Below are positions 44,299 through 56,663 of a stretch of 64,000 nt of DNA, in pieces. Position 1 is the first letter of the stretch. The number at the start of each line of letters is the position of its first letter. The translations under genes and the position numbers were made by a program. Below the pieces are notes generated by a model. It searched no databases. It worked only from the letters and a program-made list of their open reading frames with translations, and had not been told where the DNA came from. Origin of the DNA: Streptomyces sp. NBC_00358 (GTDB lineage Bacteria; Actinomycetota; Actinomycetes; Streptomycetales; Streptomycetaceae); the NCBI RefSeq assembly GCF_036099295.1, contig NZ_CP107976.1:3224001-3288000 (forward strand). The letters are read 5' to 3'.

Positions 44299-44354
44299 TC
44301 AAAGCTTCACACAGTGCTCCCCCAGCACACGAAGGGCTGGGGTCGCACCGATGA

Positions 44355-44729
44355 TCAGTGGTTCGCCACCGCACGCAGACGGACGTCCGCGCGACGCTCG
44401 GCGGACGCGTCCGCGTCCGACTTCGCGCGCTCGAGCGCCCGCTCCGCACGCTGGACATCGATCTCGTCCGACAGCTCGGCGATCTCGGCCAGCAGCGACA
44501 GCTTGTTGTCGGCGAATGAGATGAAACCGCCGTGCACAGCGGCGATGACCGTTCCACCATCACTCGTACGAATGGTCACCGGGCCCGACTCCAGCACACC
44601 GAGCAGCGGCTGGTGACCGGGCATGACGCCGATGTCGCCGGACGTGGTACGCGCGACGACCAGGGTGGCCTCGCCGGACCAGACACTGCGGTCCGCGGCG
44701 ACGAGCTCGACGTGCAGCTCAGCAGCCAA
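44355..44729 (-). CDS. atpC: F-type ATP synthase epsilon subunit
   Basis: Central-stalk subunit that couples rotation and can inhibit hydrolysis. A 124-aa protein starting MAAELHVELVAADRSVWSGE; GDIGVMPGHQPLLGVL is the conserved beta-sandwich segment and the last 40 residues form the helical hairpin (EIDVQRAERALERAKSD). Last gene of the operon, 127 bases after atpD with two small hairpins between, so its level may be set separately. Confidence 0.93.
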   Translation of the reverse strand: MAAELHVELVAADRSVWSGEATLVVARTTSGDIGVMPGHQPLLGVLESGPVTIRTSDGGTVIAAVHGGFISFADNKLSLLAEIAELSDEIDVQRAERALERAKSDADASAERRADVRLRAVANH

Positions 44730-44748
44730 GGTGGGCTCCTCGGGTCAC

Positions 44749-44770
44749 CACCCGGCGTTGCTGCCGGGTG
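44749..44770 (-). other. Intercistronic hairpin just upstream of atpC
   Basis: CACCCGGC and GCCGGGTG pair around GTTGCT. It lies 20 bases upstream of the atpC start. A further stem, CCGCACC / GGTGCGG (44809-44828), follows the atpD stop. These could trim or attenuate the transcript between atpD and atpC. Confidence 0.5.
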
Positions 44771-44856
44771 TTGGGTCAAAGTCTAGTAGGCGTACGGAGG
44801 GGGAAGGACCGCACCCCGCGAGGTGCGGCCCCGCCCCCTCACTCAGAACACGAGGT

Positions 44857-47210
<2,354 letters not shown>

Positions 47211-47231
47211 GAGTCAGGTCCCTTCCTTACG

Positions 47232-48821
<1,590 letters not shown>

Positions 48822-48862
48822 CTGGGTTCCCTGCTCTCCTTGTTGGGCCCGAAGTTTCACTT

Positions 48863-48883
48863 GGGGGGATGGGGACTCCCCCC
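48863..48883 (-). other. Hairpin between atpH and atpA
   Basis: GGGGGGA and TCCCCCC form a 7-bp stem around TGGGGAC, flanked by TTCAC and GTGAA that could extend it. It lies in the 126-base atpH-atpA gap, unusually wide for this operon, and may stabilise or attenuate the downstream message for the abundant alpha subunit. Confidence 0.5.
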
Positions 48884-48947
48884 TGAAAGAGGTGAATCCT
48901 CTGCACGGCCCAACATGGGCCGTAATTGCGTACTGCTTATGGGGTTA

Positions 48948-49769
48948 CTAGCTCGCCATGCGGCGGGCGGCGTCCTCGAGACGGTCCGCGATGGAACCGT
49001 TGATGACCTCGTCGCCGACCTGCACCCGGATCCCGCCGAGGACATCGGGGTCCACGTCGAGGTTGAGGTGCATCGGGCGGCCGTAGAGCTTCGCCAGAGC
49101 GGCGCCGAGGCGCTGCTTCTGGCCGTCGCTCAGCGGCACCGCCGAGGTGACCACGGCGACCATGCGGTCGCGGCGCTCGGCGGCGAGCCTGGACAGGGAC
49201 TCGAGTCCCGCTTCCAGGCTACGTCCGCGAGGCGCGGTCACAAGGCGCGTCACCAGACGCCCGGTCGTCACGTCGGCCCGGCCGCCGAGCAGGCTGCGCA
49301 GCAGCTCGCTCTTGGCCGCCGTGGTGGCGGCCCGGTCGGTCAGCGCGGCGCGCAGCTCGGTGTTCGAGGCGACGATCCGGCCGAAGCGGAACAGCTCGTC
49401 CTCGACGTTGTCGAGCGCGCCCGTCCGCTGCGCCGCCGTGAGGTCGGCGGTCGCGGTGAGCTCCTCCAGGGCGTCCACCAGGTCGCGGGGCTGCGACCAG
49501 CGGGAACGCACCATGCCGGACACCAGGTCGGCGGCGGTGCCGCCCACCTGGGCGCCGAGCAGGCGCTGGACCAGCTCGGCCTTGGCCTCGCCGGGCTGCG
49601 CCGGGTCGGTGAGGACCCGACGCAGCGACACCTCGCGGTGGAGCAGCGCGGTGACCGCGGCGAGCTCGTCGGCGAGCTGTGCCACGTCCACGGACGTCGA
49701 GTCCGTCAGCGCGTCGAGACGCTCACGTGCGGCTGCGGTTGCCTCGCGGCTCGCTCCGTGTGCAGTCAT
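48948..49769 (-). CDS. atpH: F-type ATP synthase delta subunit
   Basis: Stator subunit joining F1 to the b subunits. 273 aa, longer than the E. coli form (about 177), as is usual in Actinobacteria, where an extra N-terminal segment is present. The OSCP-like C-terminal motif is VTSAVPLSDGQKQRLGAAL followed by NLDVDPDVLGGIRVQVGDEV. ATGA overlap with atpF. Confidence 0.95.
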   Translation of the reverse strand: MTAHGASREATAAARERLDALTDSTSVDVAQLADELAAVTALLHREVSLRRVLTDPAQPGEAKAELVQRLLGAQVGGTAADLVSGMVRSRWSQPRDLVDALEELTATADLTAAQRTGALDNVEDELFRFGRIVASNTELRAALTDRAATTAAKSELLRSLLGGRADVTTGRLVTRLVTAPRGRSLEAGLESLSRLAAERRDRMVAVVTSAVPLSDGQKQRLGAALAKLYGRPMHLNLDVDPDVLGGIRVQVGDEVINGSIADRLEDAARRMAS

Positions 49770-50308
49770 CGAGCCGCCTCGGCCTTCTCCTCAAGCTCGG
49801 AGAGGAAACGGTCGATCACGCGGCTCTGCCGGGCGTGGTCCTCAAGGGACTCGCCGACCAGCTTGCCGGCCAGGTCGGTGGCCAGGTGGCCGACGTCCTG
49901 ACGCAGCGCCTGAGCGGCGGCCTTGCGGTCGGCCTCGATCTGCGTGTGACCGGCGGCGACGATCTCCTCGCGCTGCCGCTGGCCTTCCGCGCGCATCTCG
50001 GCGATGAGCGTGGCGCCCTGCTCCGTTGCTTCCTGGCGCAGGCGCGCGGCCTCGTGACGGGCTTCGGCGAGCTGAGCCTTGTACTGCTCAAGAACGCTCT
50101 GGGCCTCGGTCTGCGCGGCCTCGGCCTTTTCGATACCGCCCTCGATGGCCTCGCGGCGCTGCTCCAGAACCTTGTTGATGTTCGGGAGAAGCTTCCAGGC
50201 CAGGAAGCCGAAGACGATGACGAAGGCGAGCAGGCCGATGACAAGCTCGGGGATCGGCGGGATGAGAGGGTTTTCCTTCTCGGCCGCCAGAATGAGCATG
50301 TGGCTCAT
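49766..50308 (-). CDS. atpF: F-type ATP synthase b subunit
   Basis: Peripheral stalk, 180 aa. One N-terminal membrane helix (LVIGLLAFVIVFGFLAWKLLP) and a long charged coiled coil to the C-terminus. It sits between atpE and atpH, overlapping the latter by 4 bases. Start MSHMLILAA at 50308; the second Met three codons in is an alternative. Confidence 0.95.
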   Translation of the reverse strand: MSHMLILAAEKENPLIPPIPELVIGLLAFVIVFGFLAWKLLPNINKVLEQRREAIEGGIEKAEAAQTEAQSVLEQYKAQLAEARHEAARLRQEATEQGATLIAEMRAEGQRQREEIVAAGHTQIEADRKAAAQALRQDVGHLATDLAGKLVGESLEDHARQSRVIDRFLSELEEKAEAAR

Positions 50309-50350
50309 GTCAGTGCCTTTCGTCTAGTGGGCTGTCGCTGATCGGGTGGA

Positions 50351-50596
<246 letters not shown>

Positions 50597-50652
50597 TTAC
50601 GGACCGGTGGGGGTTGGCCACCGGACGACTGGGGGGTCGTGAGGACGGACGC

Positions 50653-51480
50653 TCAGTGGTTCTCGGCCAGCGCGCCCTGGATGAAGGTGCAGGTCAGCAG
50701 CACGAACACGTACGCCTGCAGAGCCTGGATGAACAGCTCAAAGGCCGTCATCACGATGACCATGATGAACGAGACGCCCGAGTAGACGATCCCGAGGCCG
50801 TTGAGCAGGTACCAGGTGGCGATCGTGAACAGCAGCAGCAGGGTGTGACCCGCGAACATGTTCGCGAACAGTCGCACCGCGTGCGTGAACGGCCGGACGA
50901 TCAGGTTCGAGAGCAGCTCGATGAACATGGCCAGCGGGAGGACCGGGCCCAGCGACTTGTCGTAGCCGCTGATGTTCTTGAACGCTCCGACGAATCCGTG
51001 GCGCTTGAACGTCAGGGACACCCAGACGACGTAGACGATTCCGGCCAGTACCGCGGGGTACGAGATGATCGCCGTCACCGGGAACTGCGCGACGGGGATG
51101 ATCGACCAGAGGTTCATCATCCAGACGAAGAAGAACAGCGAGACGACCAGCGGTACGTACTTCTCGCCTTCCTTCTTGCCGATCGTCTCGTAGACGACGC
51201 CGCGGCGGATGAAGTCGTAGCCGGCCTCGGCGACCATCTGCAGCTTGCCCGGGACGACCTTCGGCTTGCGGAAGGCGGCCCAGAAGAAGGCGACGACGAT
51301 AACCGAGCCGAGCAGCGCCAGGAGCATCGTCTTGTTGAAGTACACGTTGCTGTCCCCGTTGCCCCACAGGGGCTCGAACAGGAACGAGTGCAGGCCGGGT
51401 GCCGGGAAGCCACAACCGTTGTTCTCGAAGATGTGGCAGTCGGTCTCGAAAGCGAGCACCTGCGTCGGGTCAGCACTCAC
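50653..51480 (-). CDS. atpB: F-type ATP synthase a subunit
   Basis: Membrane proton-channel subunit, 275 aa. The essential arginine helix reads FTHAVRLFANMFAGH, and the C-terminal helix FELFIQALQAYVFVLLT is conserved. I start at GTG 51480 (VSADPTQVLAFE), with AAGGAG eight bases before it; an in-frame extension to 51540 is possible but lacks a ribosome site. 225 bases separate it from atpI. Confidence 0.96.
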   Translation of the reverse strand: MSADPTQVLAFETDCHIFENNGCGFPAPGLHSFLFEPLWGNGDSNVYFNKTMLLALLGSVIVVAFFWAAFRKPKVVPGKLQMVAEAGYDFIRRGVVYETIGKKEGEKYVPLVVSLFFFVWMMNLWSIIPVAQFPVTAIISYPAVLAGIVYVVWVSLTFKRHGFVGAFKNISGYDKSLGPVLPLAMFIELLSNLIVRPFTHAVRLFANMFAGHTLLLLFTIATWYLLNGLGIVYSGVSFIMVIVMTAFELFIQALQAYVFVLLTCTFIQGALAENH

Positions 51481-51705
51481 CGCGGGCTCCTTCAGCGTGG
51501 CGCATAGGTACGGCAACCTCGTTGTGTCGGCGCGGCGCACAGCCGCGGTTCGGCACTGGACTGGTGTTACGGATGTGGGGGCGGCAGTGGGGCATCAAGC
51601 CTCGCGATTGAGCAGGCGTCAGCTCAGATGCCCGCGCCCGCGATGCCGCAGTTGGCACCGGACGATAGCAGGATCTCCTACGTGCACTTATCCCGGCCCT
51701 ACCCC

Positions 51706-52143
51706 TCACGACGAATGCCCCTTGTTTTCGGGCTTGTCGCCCTTCGAGGAGTCAGGTTCGACGTAGAGGATCTTGGCCTTCATATGGGCACGCGCCTGTG
51801 CGCCGATCCACACGAGGGTGGTGACGACCAGGGTGAGCGCGAAGGACTTGGGATTGAACAGCGATGTGTTCTTGAACGCGGCGACAAAGATGAAGAGCAG
51901 AAGAATTTGCGCCGTGTAGAGCAGGAGACCCATCGCCTGGAACAAGTGCGGAAGCGATTTGGCAACGCGCTGCAGAACGTAGAGCCCGATCCCCATGAAG
52001 AGAATCACGACCAGCGTCGCGACGATCGCCCCGAGCGCCCCCTTGCCGCCGGCGACCACACCGCTGACGACGGCGGCAATCGCGCCGACGGCAGCCGTGG
52101 GTACAGCGGCCTGAAGGAGGATCCGGGCGTCATTGGACGGCAT
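51706..52143 (-). CDS. atpI: ATP synthase-associated protein AtpI
   Basis: A 145-aa protein with four membrane helices, first gene of the atp operon. AtpI is thought to help c-ring assembly or act as a Mg2+/Ca2+ carrier. AVVSGVVAGGKGALGAIVATL and the paired helices after LPHLFQAMGLLLYTAQILL match the actinobacterial form. A candidate Rex site lies about 120 bases upstream, which would put the whole operon under redox control. Confidence 0.88.
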   Translation of the reverse strand: MPSNDARILLQAAVPTAAVGAIAAVVSGVVAGGKGALGAIVATLVVILFMGIGLYVLQRVAKSLPHLFQAMGLLLYTAQILLLFIFVAAFKNTSLFNPKSFALTLVVTTLVWIGAQARAHMKAKILYVEPDSSKGDKPENKGHSS

Positions 52144-52263
52144 GGCGGCAACTCCGCTTGCTAAGGGGGGCGTGTCGTCATGGACGAGCGTAGTCCCGGG
52201 CTGAGAGGGAACCTCACGCCAAAGGACCGTCGTACTGGGGTCCTTCGGCTCTGCCCTGGGTTC

Positions 52264-52281
52264 TCGTGAACCGTATCACAA
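52264..52281 (-). promoter_or_regulatory. Candidate Rex operator upstream of the atp operon
   Basis: TCGTGAACCGTATCACAA matches 12 of 14 defined positions of the Rex consensus (TTGTGAA, four bases, TTCACAA). It sits in the AT-richest part of the 294-base gap upstream of atpI. Rex represses respiratory genes when NADH is low relative to NAD+ in Streptomyces. Site seen in sequence; binding is inference. Confidence 0.6.
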
Positions 52282-52437
52282 ACTATTTGATGAGGTCTTT
52301 ACCTGGTTGGTGTGCTGACTGTCACACATGAGAGTGACGATGCGCGTCTGTGCACCCACGGGGTCAACTTGTCTGGTATTGGGACGCTTTACTACCCCAC
52401 GAATTGGTCACGCGTTAGTCAGATTCTTACCTTCGGC

Positions 52438-53808
52438 TCAGCGCGAGGACTCGGCCTCGCGGCGGTCCAGGAGTCGCGGACGGGCACCAATTGCCGTCGC
52501 GCCGTTGACTCCTGAGACTCCGGCAGCCGCCGGCGCACGGTGCTCCCGCGCCTCGTCCGGCTCGCCCACCACAGCCGTCTCGTGGGTGACGGGTGCCCCC
52601 TCGGCGGCGGCGGCCGCCGCGGCGGCCCTGCGGCGCCGGTAGCGCGGCGGCAGGAGGTGCTCGGCCCACCGCGGGGCACGGGGTGTGAAGCGCGGCAGCA
52701 GGAGCAGTACGAGGCCCACCGCGCTCAGGGCCGCGATGGCGAGCACACTCCACATGGCCCCGGAGTTGACCGAGTACGCGAGGGCGCCGAAAGCGATCAG
52801 CGCCGACCAGAAGTACATGATCAGGACGGCCCGGCTGTGCGAGTGTCCGACCTCCAGCAGGCGGTGGTGCAGGTGACCGCGGTCCGCGGCGAACGGCGAC
52901 TGACCGCGCCAGGTGCGCCGCACGATCGCGAGCACCAGGTCGGCGGCCGGGATCGCGATGATCGTCAGCGGCAGCAGCAGCGGGATGAACACCGGCACCG
53001 TCTGGTGCACGGTGTTGCGCTCGGAACCGGAGAACAGGTTCATCACGTCGGGGTCGATCTGCCCGGTGATCGAGATCGCGCCCGCGGCGAGCACCAGACC
53101 GATGAGCATCGAACCGGAGTCGCCCATGAAGATCCGCGCGGGGTGCATGTTGTGCGGCAGGAAGCCCAGGCACATGCCCATCAGGATCGCCGCGAACAGC
53201 GTCGCCGGGGCGGCCGCCTCGATGCCGTACGAGTACCAGATCCGGTAGGCGTAGAGGAAGAACGCGGCGGACGCGATGCACACCATGCCGGCGGCCAGTC
53301 CGTCGAGACCGTCCACGAAGTTGACCGCGTTGATCGTGATGACGACGAGCGCCACCGTCAGCAGCGTGCCCTGCCACTGGGTCAGCGCGACCAGGCCGAC
53401 CCCCGGGATCGGCAGCCACAGGATCGTCAGACCCTGCATGACCATGACGCCCGCGGCGATCATCTGGCCGCCGAGCTTGATCAGGGCGTCGATCTCGAAC
53501 TTGTCGTCCAGCACGCCGATCAGCCAGATCAGCGCGGCCCCGGAGAGCAGGGCGCGTGGTTCGTTGGAGTTCGAGAAGACCGCGTTCAGGTTCTTCAGAT
53601 GGTCGGCGACCAGCAGTCCGGCGCACAGACCGAAGAACATCGCGATGCCGCCGAGCCTCGGCGTGGGTTCTCGGTGCACGTCGCGCGCCCGGATTTCCGG
53701 CATGGCTCCGGCCACGATCGCGAATTTCCGTACCGGCCCTGTCAGCAGGTACGTCACCGCGGCCGTGATGCAGAGCGTCAGCAGGTATTCACGCACGGGC
53801 TTCCCCAC
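52438..53808 (-). CDS. Polyprenyl-phosphate GlcNAc/HexNAc-1-phosphate transferase
   Basis: Multi-helix membrane enzyme of the WecA/TagO/MraY superfamily that starts lipid-linked glycan synthesis (teichoic-type wall polymer). 456 aa with ten or more helices. Motifs are the aspartates of IWLIGVLDDKFEID, NAVNFVDGLDGLAAG, IFMGDSGSM and the HLHHRLL loop. The C-terminal 90 residues are a hydrophilic Ala/Glu/Arg tail not needed by relatives. It is on the atp strand but ends 294 bases from atpI. An LCP ligase gene for such polymers lies at 59164. Confidence 0.9.
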   Translation of the reverse strand: MGKPVREYLLTLCITAAVTYLLTGPVRKFAIVAGAMPEIRARDVHREPTPRLGGIAMFFGLCAGLLVADHLKNLNAVFSNSNEPRALLSGAALIWLIGVLDDKFEIDALIKLGGQMIAAGVMVMQGLTILWLPIPGVGLVALTQWQGTLLTVALVVITINAVNFVDGLDGLAAGMVCIASAAFFLYAYRIWYSYGIEAAAPATLFAAILMGMCLGFLPHNMHPARIFMGDSGSMLIGLVLAAGAISITGQIDPDVMNLFSGSERNTVHQTVPVFIPLLLPLTIIAIPAADLVLAIVRRTWRGQSPFAADRGHLHHRLLEVGHSHSRAVLIMYFWSALIAFGALAYSVNSGAMWSVLAIAALSAVGLVLLLLPRFTPRAPRWAEHLLPPRYRRRRAAAAAAAAEGAPVTHETAVVGEPDEAREHRAPAAAGVSGVNGATAIGARPRLLDRREAESSR

Positions 53809-53925
53809 AGGTCTCGCTGGCCATCACAGCCCCACACCCTAGCGATGCACGCATATGGTTGAGGACTTTCGGGTAGCGACGATGGTTGCACGAGTGGCTG
53901 TGCAGCTCGGTACGCGTACCCCCGG

Positions 53926-55164
53926 TCAGTCCGGATAAGGCGGAAATCTACCGGTCAGTTCCCGCACTTCCGCCCGTGCCGTCCGGGCGTCGGTCTCCTC
54001 CCGCAGCACCCCCGCGAACAGTGCGGCGACCCGTGCCATCTCCGGCTCGCCCATCCCCTGGGTGGTCAGCGCCGCGGTGCCGAGCCGCAGGCCGCGGGCG
54101 TCCCCGTGAGGCAGCGCACAGGTGTCGAGGACCATACCGGCGGCGGCCAGGCGGCCGCGCGCGGTGCGCCCGTCGACACCGAGCGGCGCCGGATCCGCGG
54201 CCAGCAGATGGGTGTCGGTGCCGCCCGTGGTGATCGCGAGCCCCTCCGCGCCCAGCCCCTCGGCCAGCACGCGCGCGTTGGCGACCACCTGGTGGGCGTA
54301 CGCCGTGAAGGCCGGGGTCGCCGCCTCGCCGAACGCGACGGCCTTGGCCGCGATGGTGTGCATCTGCGCACCGCCCTGGGTGAACGGGAAGACGGCCCGG
54401 TCGACGCGCTCGGCCAGTTCGCCACCGCACAGGATCATGCCGCCGCGCGGGCCGCGCAGCACCTTGTGGGTGGTCGCGCACACGACATCGGCGTACGGCA
54501 CCGGGTTGGGCGCCGCTCCCCCGGCGACGAGACCGATCGGGTGGGCGGCGTCCGCGATGAGGTAGGCGCCGACCTCGTCGGCGATCTCCCGGAAGAGCGC
54601 GTAGTCGATGTGCCGGGGGTACGAGATCGATCCGCAGACGATGGCCTTGGGCCGGCGGGCGCGGGCCAGGGCGCGCACCTGCTCGTAGTCGATGAGCCCG
54701 GATTCCGCCTCGACGCCGTAGCCGACGAAGTCGAACCAGCGGCCGGAGAAGTTCGCGGGCGACCCGTGGGTCAGATGACCACCGAAGGGCAGGCCCATCG
54801 CCAGGACGGTGTCTCCGGGGCGCAGCAGGGCCGCGTACGCCGCCAGTACGGCCGAACTCCCCGAGTGGGACTGGACGTTGGCGTGATCGGCGCCGAAGAG
54901 GGCCTTGGCACGGTCGACGGCGACGCGTTCGGCGGCGTCGACGAACTCGCAGCCGCCGTGATGGCGGGCGCCGGGATACCCCTCGGCGTACTTGTTCGCC
55001 AGCGGTGAGCCGAGCGCGGCCAGCACGGCCGGCGAGGTGAAGTTCTCCGCGGCGATCAGCTGCAGGGTGGTCGACTGCCGGTCCAGCTCGCCGATCAGGA
55101 TCTCGGCGAGCTCGGGGTCCTGGCGGGTCAGGACATCCGCTTCGAGGGTGGTTGCGACCGGCAT
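53926..55164 (-). CDS. Serine hydroxymethyltransferase paralogue, diverged active site
   Basis: A 412-aa PLP enzyme of fold type I. The PLP lysine is Lys234 in ATTHKVLRGPRGG. Compared with GlyA, the YPG-x-RYYGG motif reads YPGARHHGG (His68, His69 for Tyr-Tyr) and the SGSQAN motif reads SGSSAV, so substrate handling may differ from plain serine/glycine exchange. ATG 55164; an in-frame extension to 55203 is not needed. It follows the LMW-phosphatase-like and YrdC genes on the same strand, about 70 bases after the former. Confidence 0.85.
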   Translation of the reverse strand: MPVATTLEADVLTRQDPELAEILIGELDRQSTTLQLIAAENFTSPAVLAALGSPLANKYAEGYPGARHHGGCEFVDAAERVAVDRAKALFGADHANVQSHSGSSAVLAAYAALLRPGDTVLAMGLPFGGHLTHGSPANFSGRWFDFVGYGVEAESGLIDYEQVRALARARRPKAIVCGSISYPRHIDYALFREIADEVGAYLIADAAHPIGLVAGGAAPNPVPYADVVCATTHKVLRGPRGGMILCGGELAERVDRAVFPFTQGGAQMHTIAAKAVAFGEAATPAFTAYAHQVVANARVLAEGLGAEGLAITTGGTDTHLLAADPAPLGVDGRTARGRLAAAGMVLDTCALPHGDARGLRLGTAALTTQGMGEPEMARVAALFAGVLREETDARTARAEVRELTGRFPPYPD

Positions 55165-55234
55165 GGTGGACTCCGGACATCTGCGGGGGACGCTTACGTC
55201 CAATGTAGAACCGCGACCCGTGGGACGCCCGGTG

Positions 55235-55903
55235 TCACGTCCGTGCGGGTACCCCCGTGAGAGCGGTGACGACCGGGTCGAGCGCCTCGTTGATCTCGTC
55301 GCCGATGGACCGGAAGAACGGCAGCGGCGCCCCGTAGGGGTCGTAGACCTCGTCGGCCTCCGCGGTCGGGGCCAGCAGCCAGCCGCGCAGGGCCGCCGCG
55401 GCCCGCACCAGGGCGACGGCGCGCTCGATCACGCCGTCCTGGAGGGGCGGCAGGGTCGCGGTGTCTATGGCGCGGACCAGGCGGGTGAACTCCTTCAGGG
55501 TGAAGGTGCGCAGGCCGGCCGAGTGACCCATGGAGATGACCTGGGCGCGATGGTCGCGGGTGGCCGTCAGGACCAGGTCGGCGCGGATCACGTGGTCGTC
55601 GAGCAGCTCGCGCCCGACGAAGCCGGAGGGGTCGGCGCCGAAGTCGGTGAGGACGGTCGCCGCGTTGGCCTCCATGGGCGCGCCCTCATGGCCCCAGGTG
55701 CCGGCGCTCTCCACGATCAGGCCGCCCCACAGGGGGTCGCCGAGCCGGTCCGCCAGGGCATGCCGGGTCAGCCGCTCGGTGATCGGCGAGCGGCACACGT
55801 TGCCGGTGCTGACGTGGAGGATGCGGAAGGACCCCTGAGGGGACCCACCGGTCCCCGTGATCCCCGCGCCTATCCATCCGCGCCCCGTGTCAGGGGCTGT
55901 CAA
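55235..55903 (-). CDS. LMW protein-tyrosine-phosphatase-like protein lacking the catalytic Cys
   Basis: About 222 aa. The P-loop that should read C-x5-R is VSTGNVCRSP: Ser32 (codon AGC) stands in place of the nucleophilic Cys, while Asn35, Arg38 and the general-acid motif DPYG near the C-terminus remain. So the phosphate pocket is kept but covalent catalysis is not expected. I start at TTG 55903, which overlaps the YrdC stop (TTGA) with GAGGTGG upstream; a conserved core begins at FRILHV. It is co-transcribed with YrdC and SHMT-like genes. Possible role: phosphate or phosphotyrosine sensing, or a non-enzymatic regulator. Confidence 0.85.
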   Translation of the reverse strand: MTAPDTGRGWIGAGITGTGGSPQGSFRILHVSTGNVCRSPITERLTRHALADRLGDPLWGGLIVESAGTWGHEGAPMEANAATVLTDFGADPSGFVGRELLDDHVIRADLVLTATRDHRAQVISMGHSAGLRTFTLKEFTRLVRAIDTATLPPLQDGVIERAVALVRAAAALRGWLLAPTAEADEVYDPYGAPLPFFRSIGDEINEALDPVVTALTGVPART

Positions 55904-56547
55904 TTCGCCACCTCGAGGTCGGGTACGACCTTCCGGAGCTCCTCCGCCGACAGGGCGCCCGCGCGCAGCAGCACGGGCACCTTGCCGGTCACGTCGACGA
56001 TGGAGGAGGGCACGTTGCCCGGGGTCGGGCCGCCGTCCAGGTAGACCGAGACGGAGTCGCCGAGCATGTTCTGGGCGGCGTCGCAGTCCTCCGGCGCCGG
56101 GTGGCCCGTGAGGTTGGCGGAGGAGACGGCCATCGGGCCGACCTCCGTGAGGAGCTCGATGGCGACGGGGTGCAGCGGCATACGGACGGCCACCGTGCCC
56201 CGGGTGTCCCCCAGGTCCCACTGGAGGGACGGCTGGTGCTTGGCGACGAGCGTGAGGGCACCCGGCCAGAACGCGTCGACGAGTTCCCAGGCCATCTCGG
56301 AGAAGTCCGTGACGAGGCCGTGCAGCGTGTTCGGGGAGCCGATGAGGACGGGGGTGGGCATGTTGCGGCCACGGCCCTTGGCGTCCAGCAGGTCGGCGAC
56401 GGCCTCCGAGGTGAACGCGTCGGCACCGATGCCGTACACGGTGTCCGTCGGAAGGACCACCAGCTCGCCACGGCGGACGGCGGACGCTGCCTCACGCAGA
56501 CCTGTGGTGCGGTCGGTCGCGTCGTTGGTGTCGTATCGCCGTGCCAT
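55900..56547 (-). CDS. L-threonylcarbamoyladenylate synthase (YrdC/Sua5 family)
   Basis: Makes the activated intermediate for tRNA t6A from threonine, bicarbonate and ATP. 215 aa, the YrdC-only length. Motifs are VVLPTDTVYGIGADAF, the substrate loop RGRNMPTPVLIGS and the SxN element SSANLTG. It sits between the translation gene prmC and the phosphatase-like gene, overlapping the latter's TTG start. Start ATG 56547. Confidence 0.93.
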   Translation of the reverse strand: MARRYDTNDATDRTTGLREAASAVRRGELVVLPTDTVYGIGADAFTSEAVADLLDAKGRGRNMPTPVLIGSPNTLHGLVTDFSEMAWELVDAFWPGALTLVAKHQPSLQWDLGDTRGTVAVRMPLHPVAIELLTEVGPMAVSSANLTGHPAPEDCDAAQNMLGDSVSVYLDGGPTPGNVPSSIVDVTGKVPVLLRAGALSAEELRKVVPDLEVAN

Positions 56548-56663
56548 TTAGCGGGCCTCCTCATACACGTACTGCTGGCTGGGGGTGCGAAGAAACGCGG
56601 TGCGGGGACACCCGGCGCGGGGGCGCACGACGGCGCCGCCCGCCGGAACCCCGTGGGCGGTGC

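Noticed and set aside
52312..52515. Small plus-strand ORF in the gap upstream of atpI
   Set aside because: It overlaps the 3' end of the glycosyltransferase gene, has no ribosome site and crosses the regulatory region.
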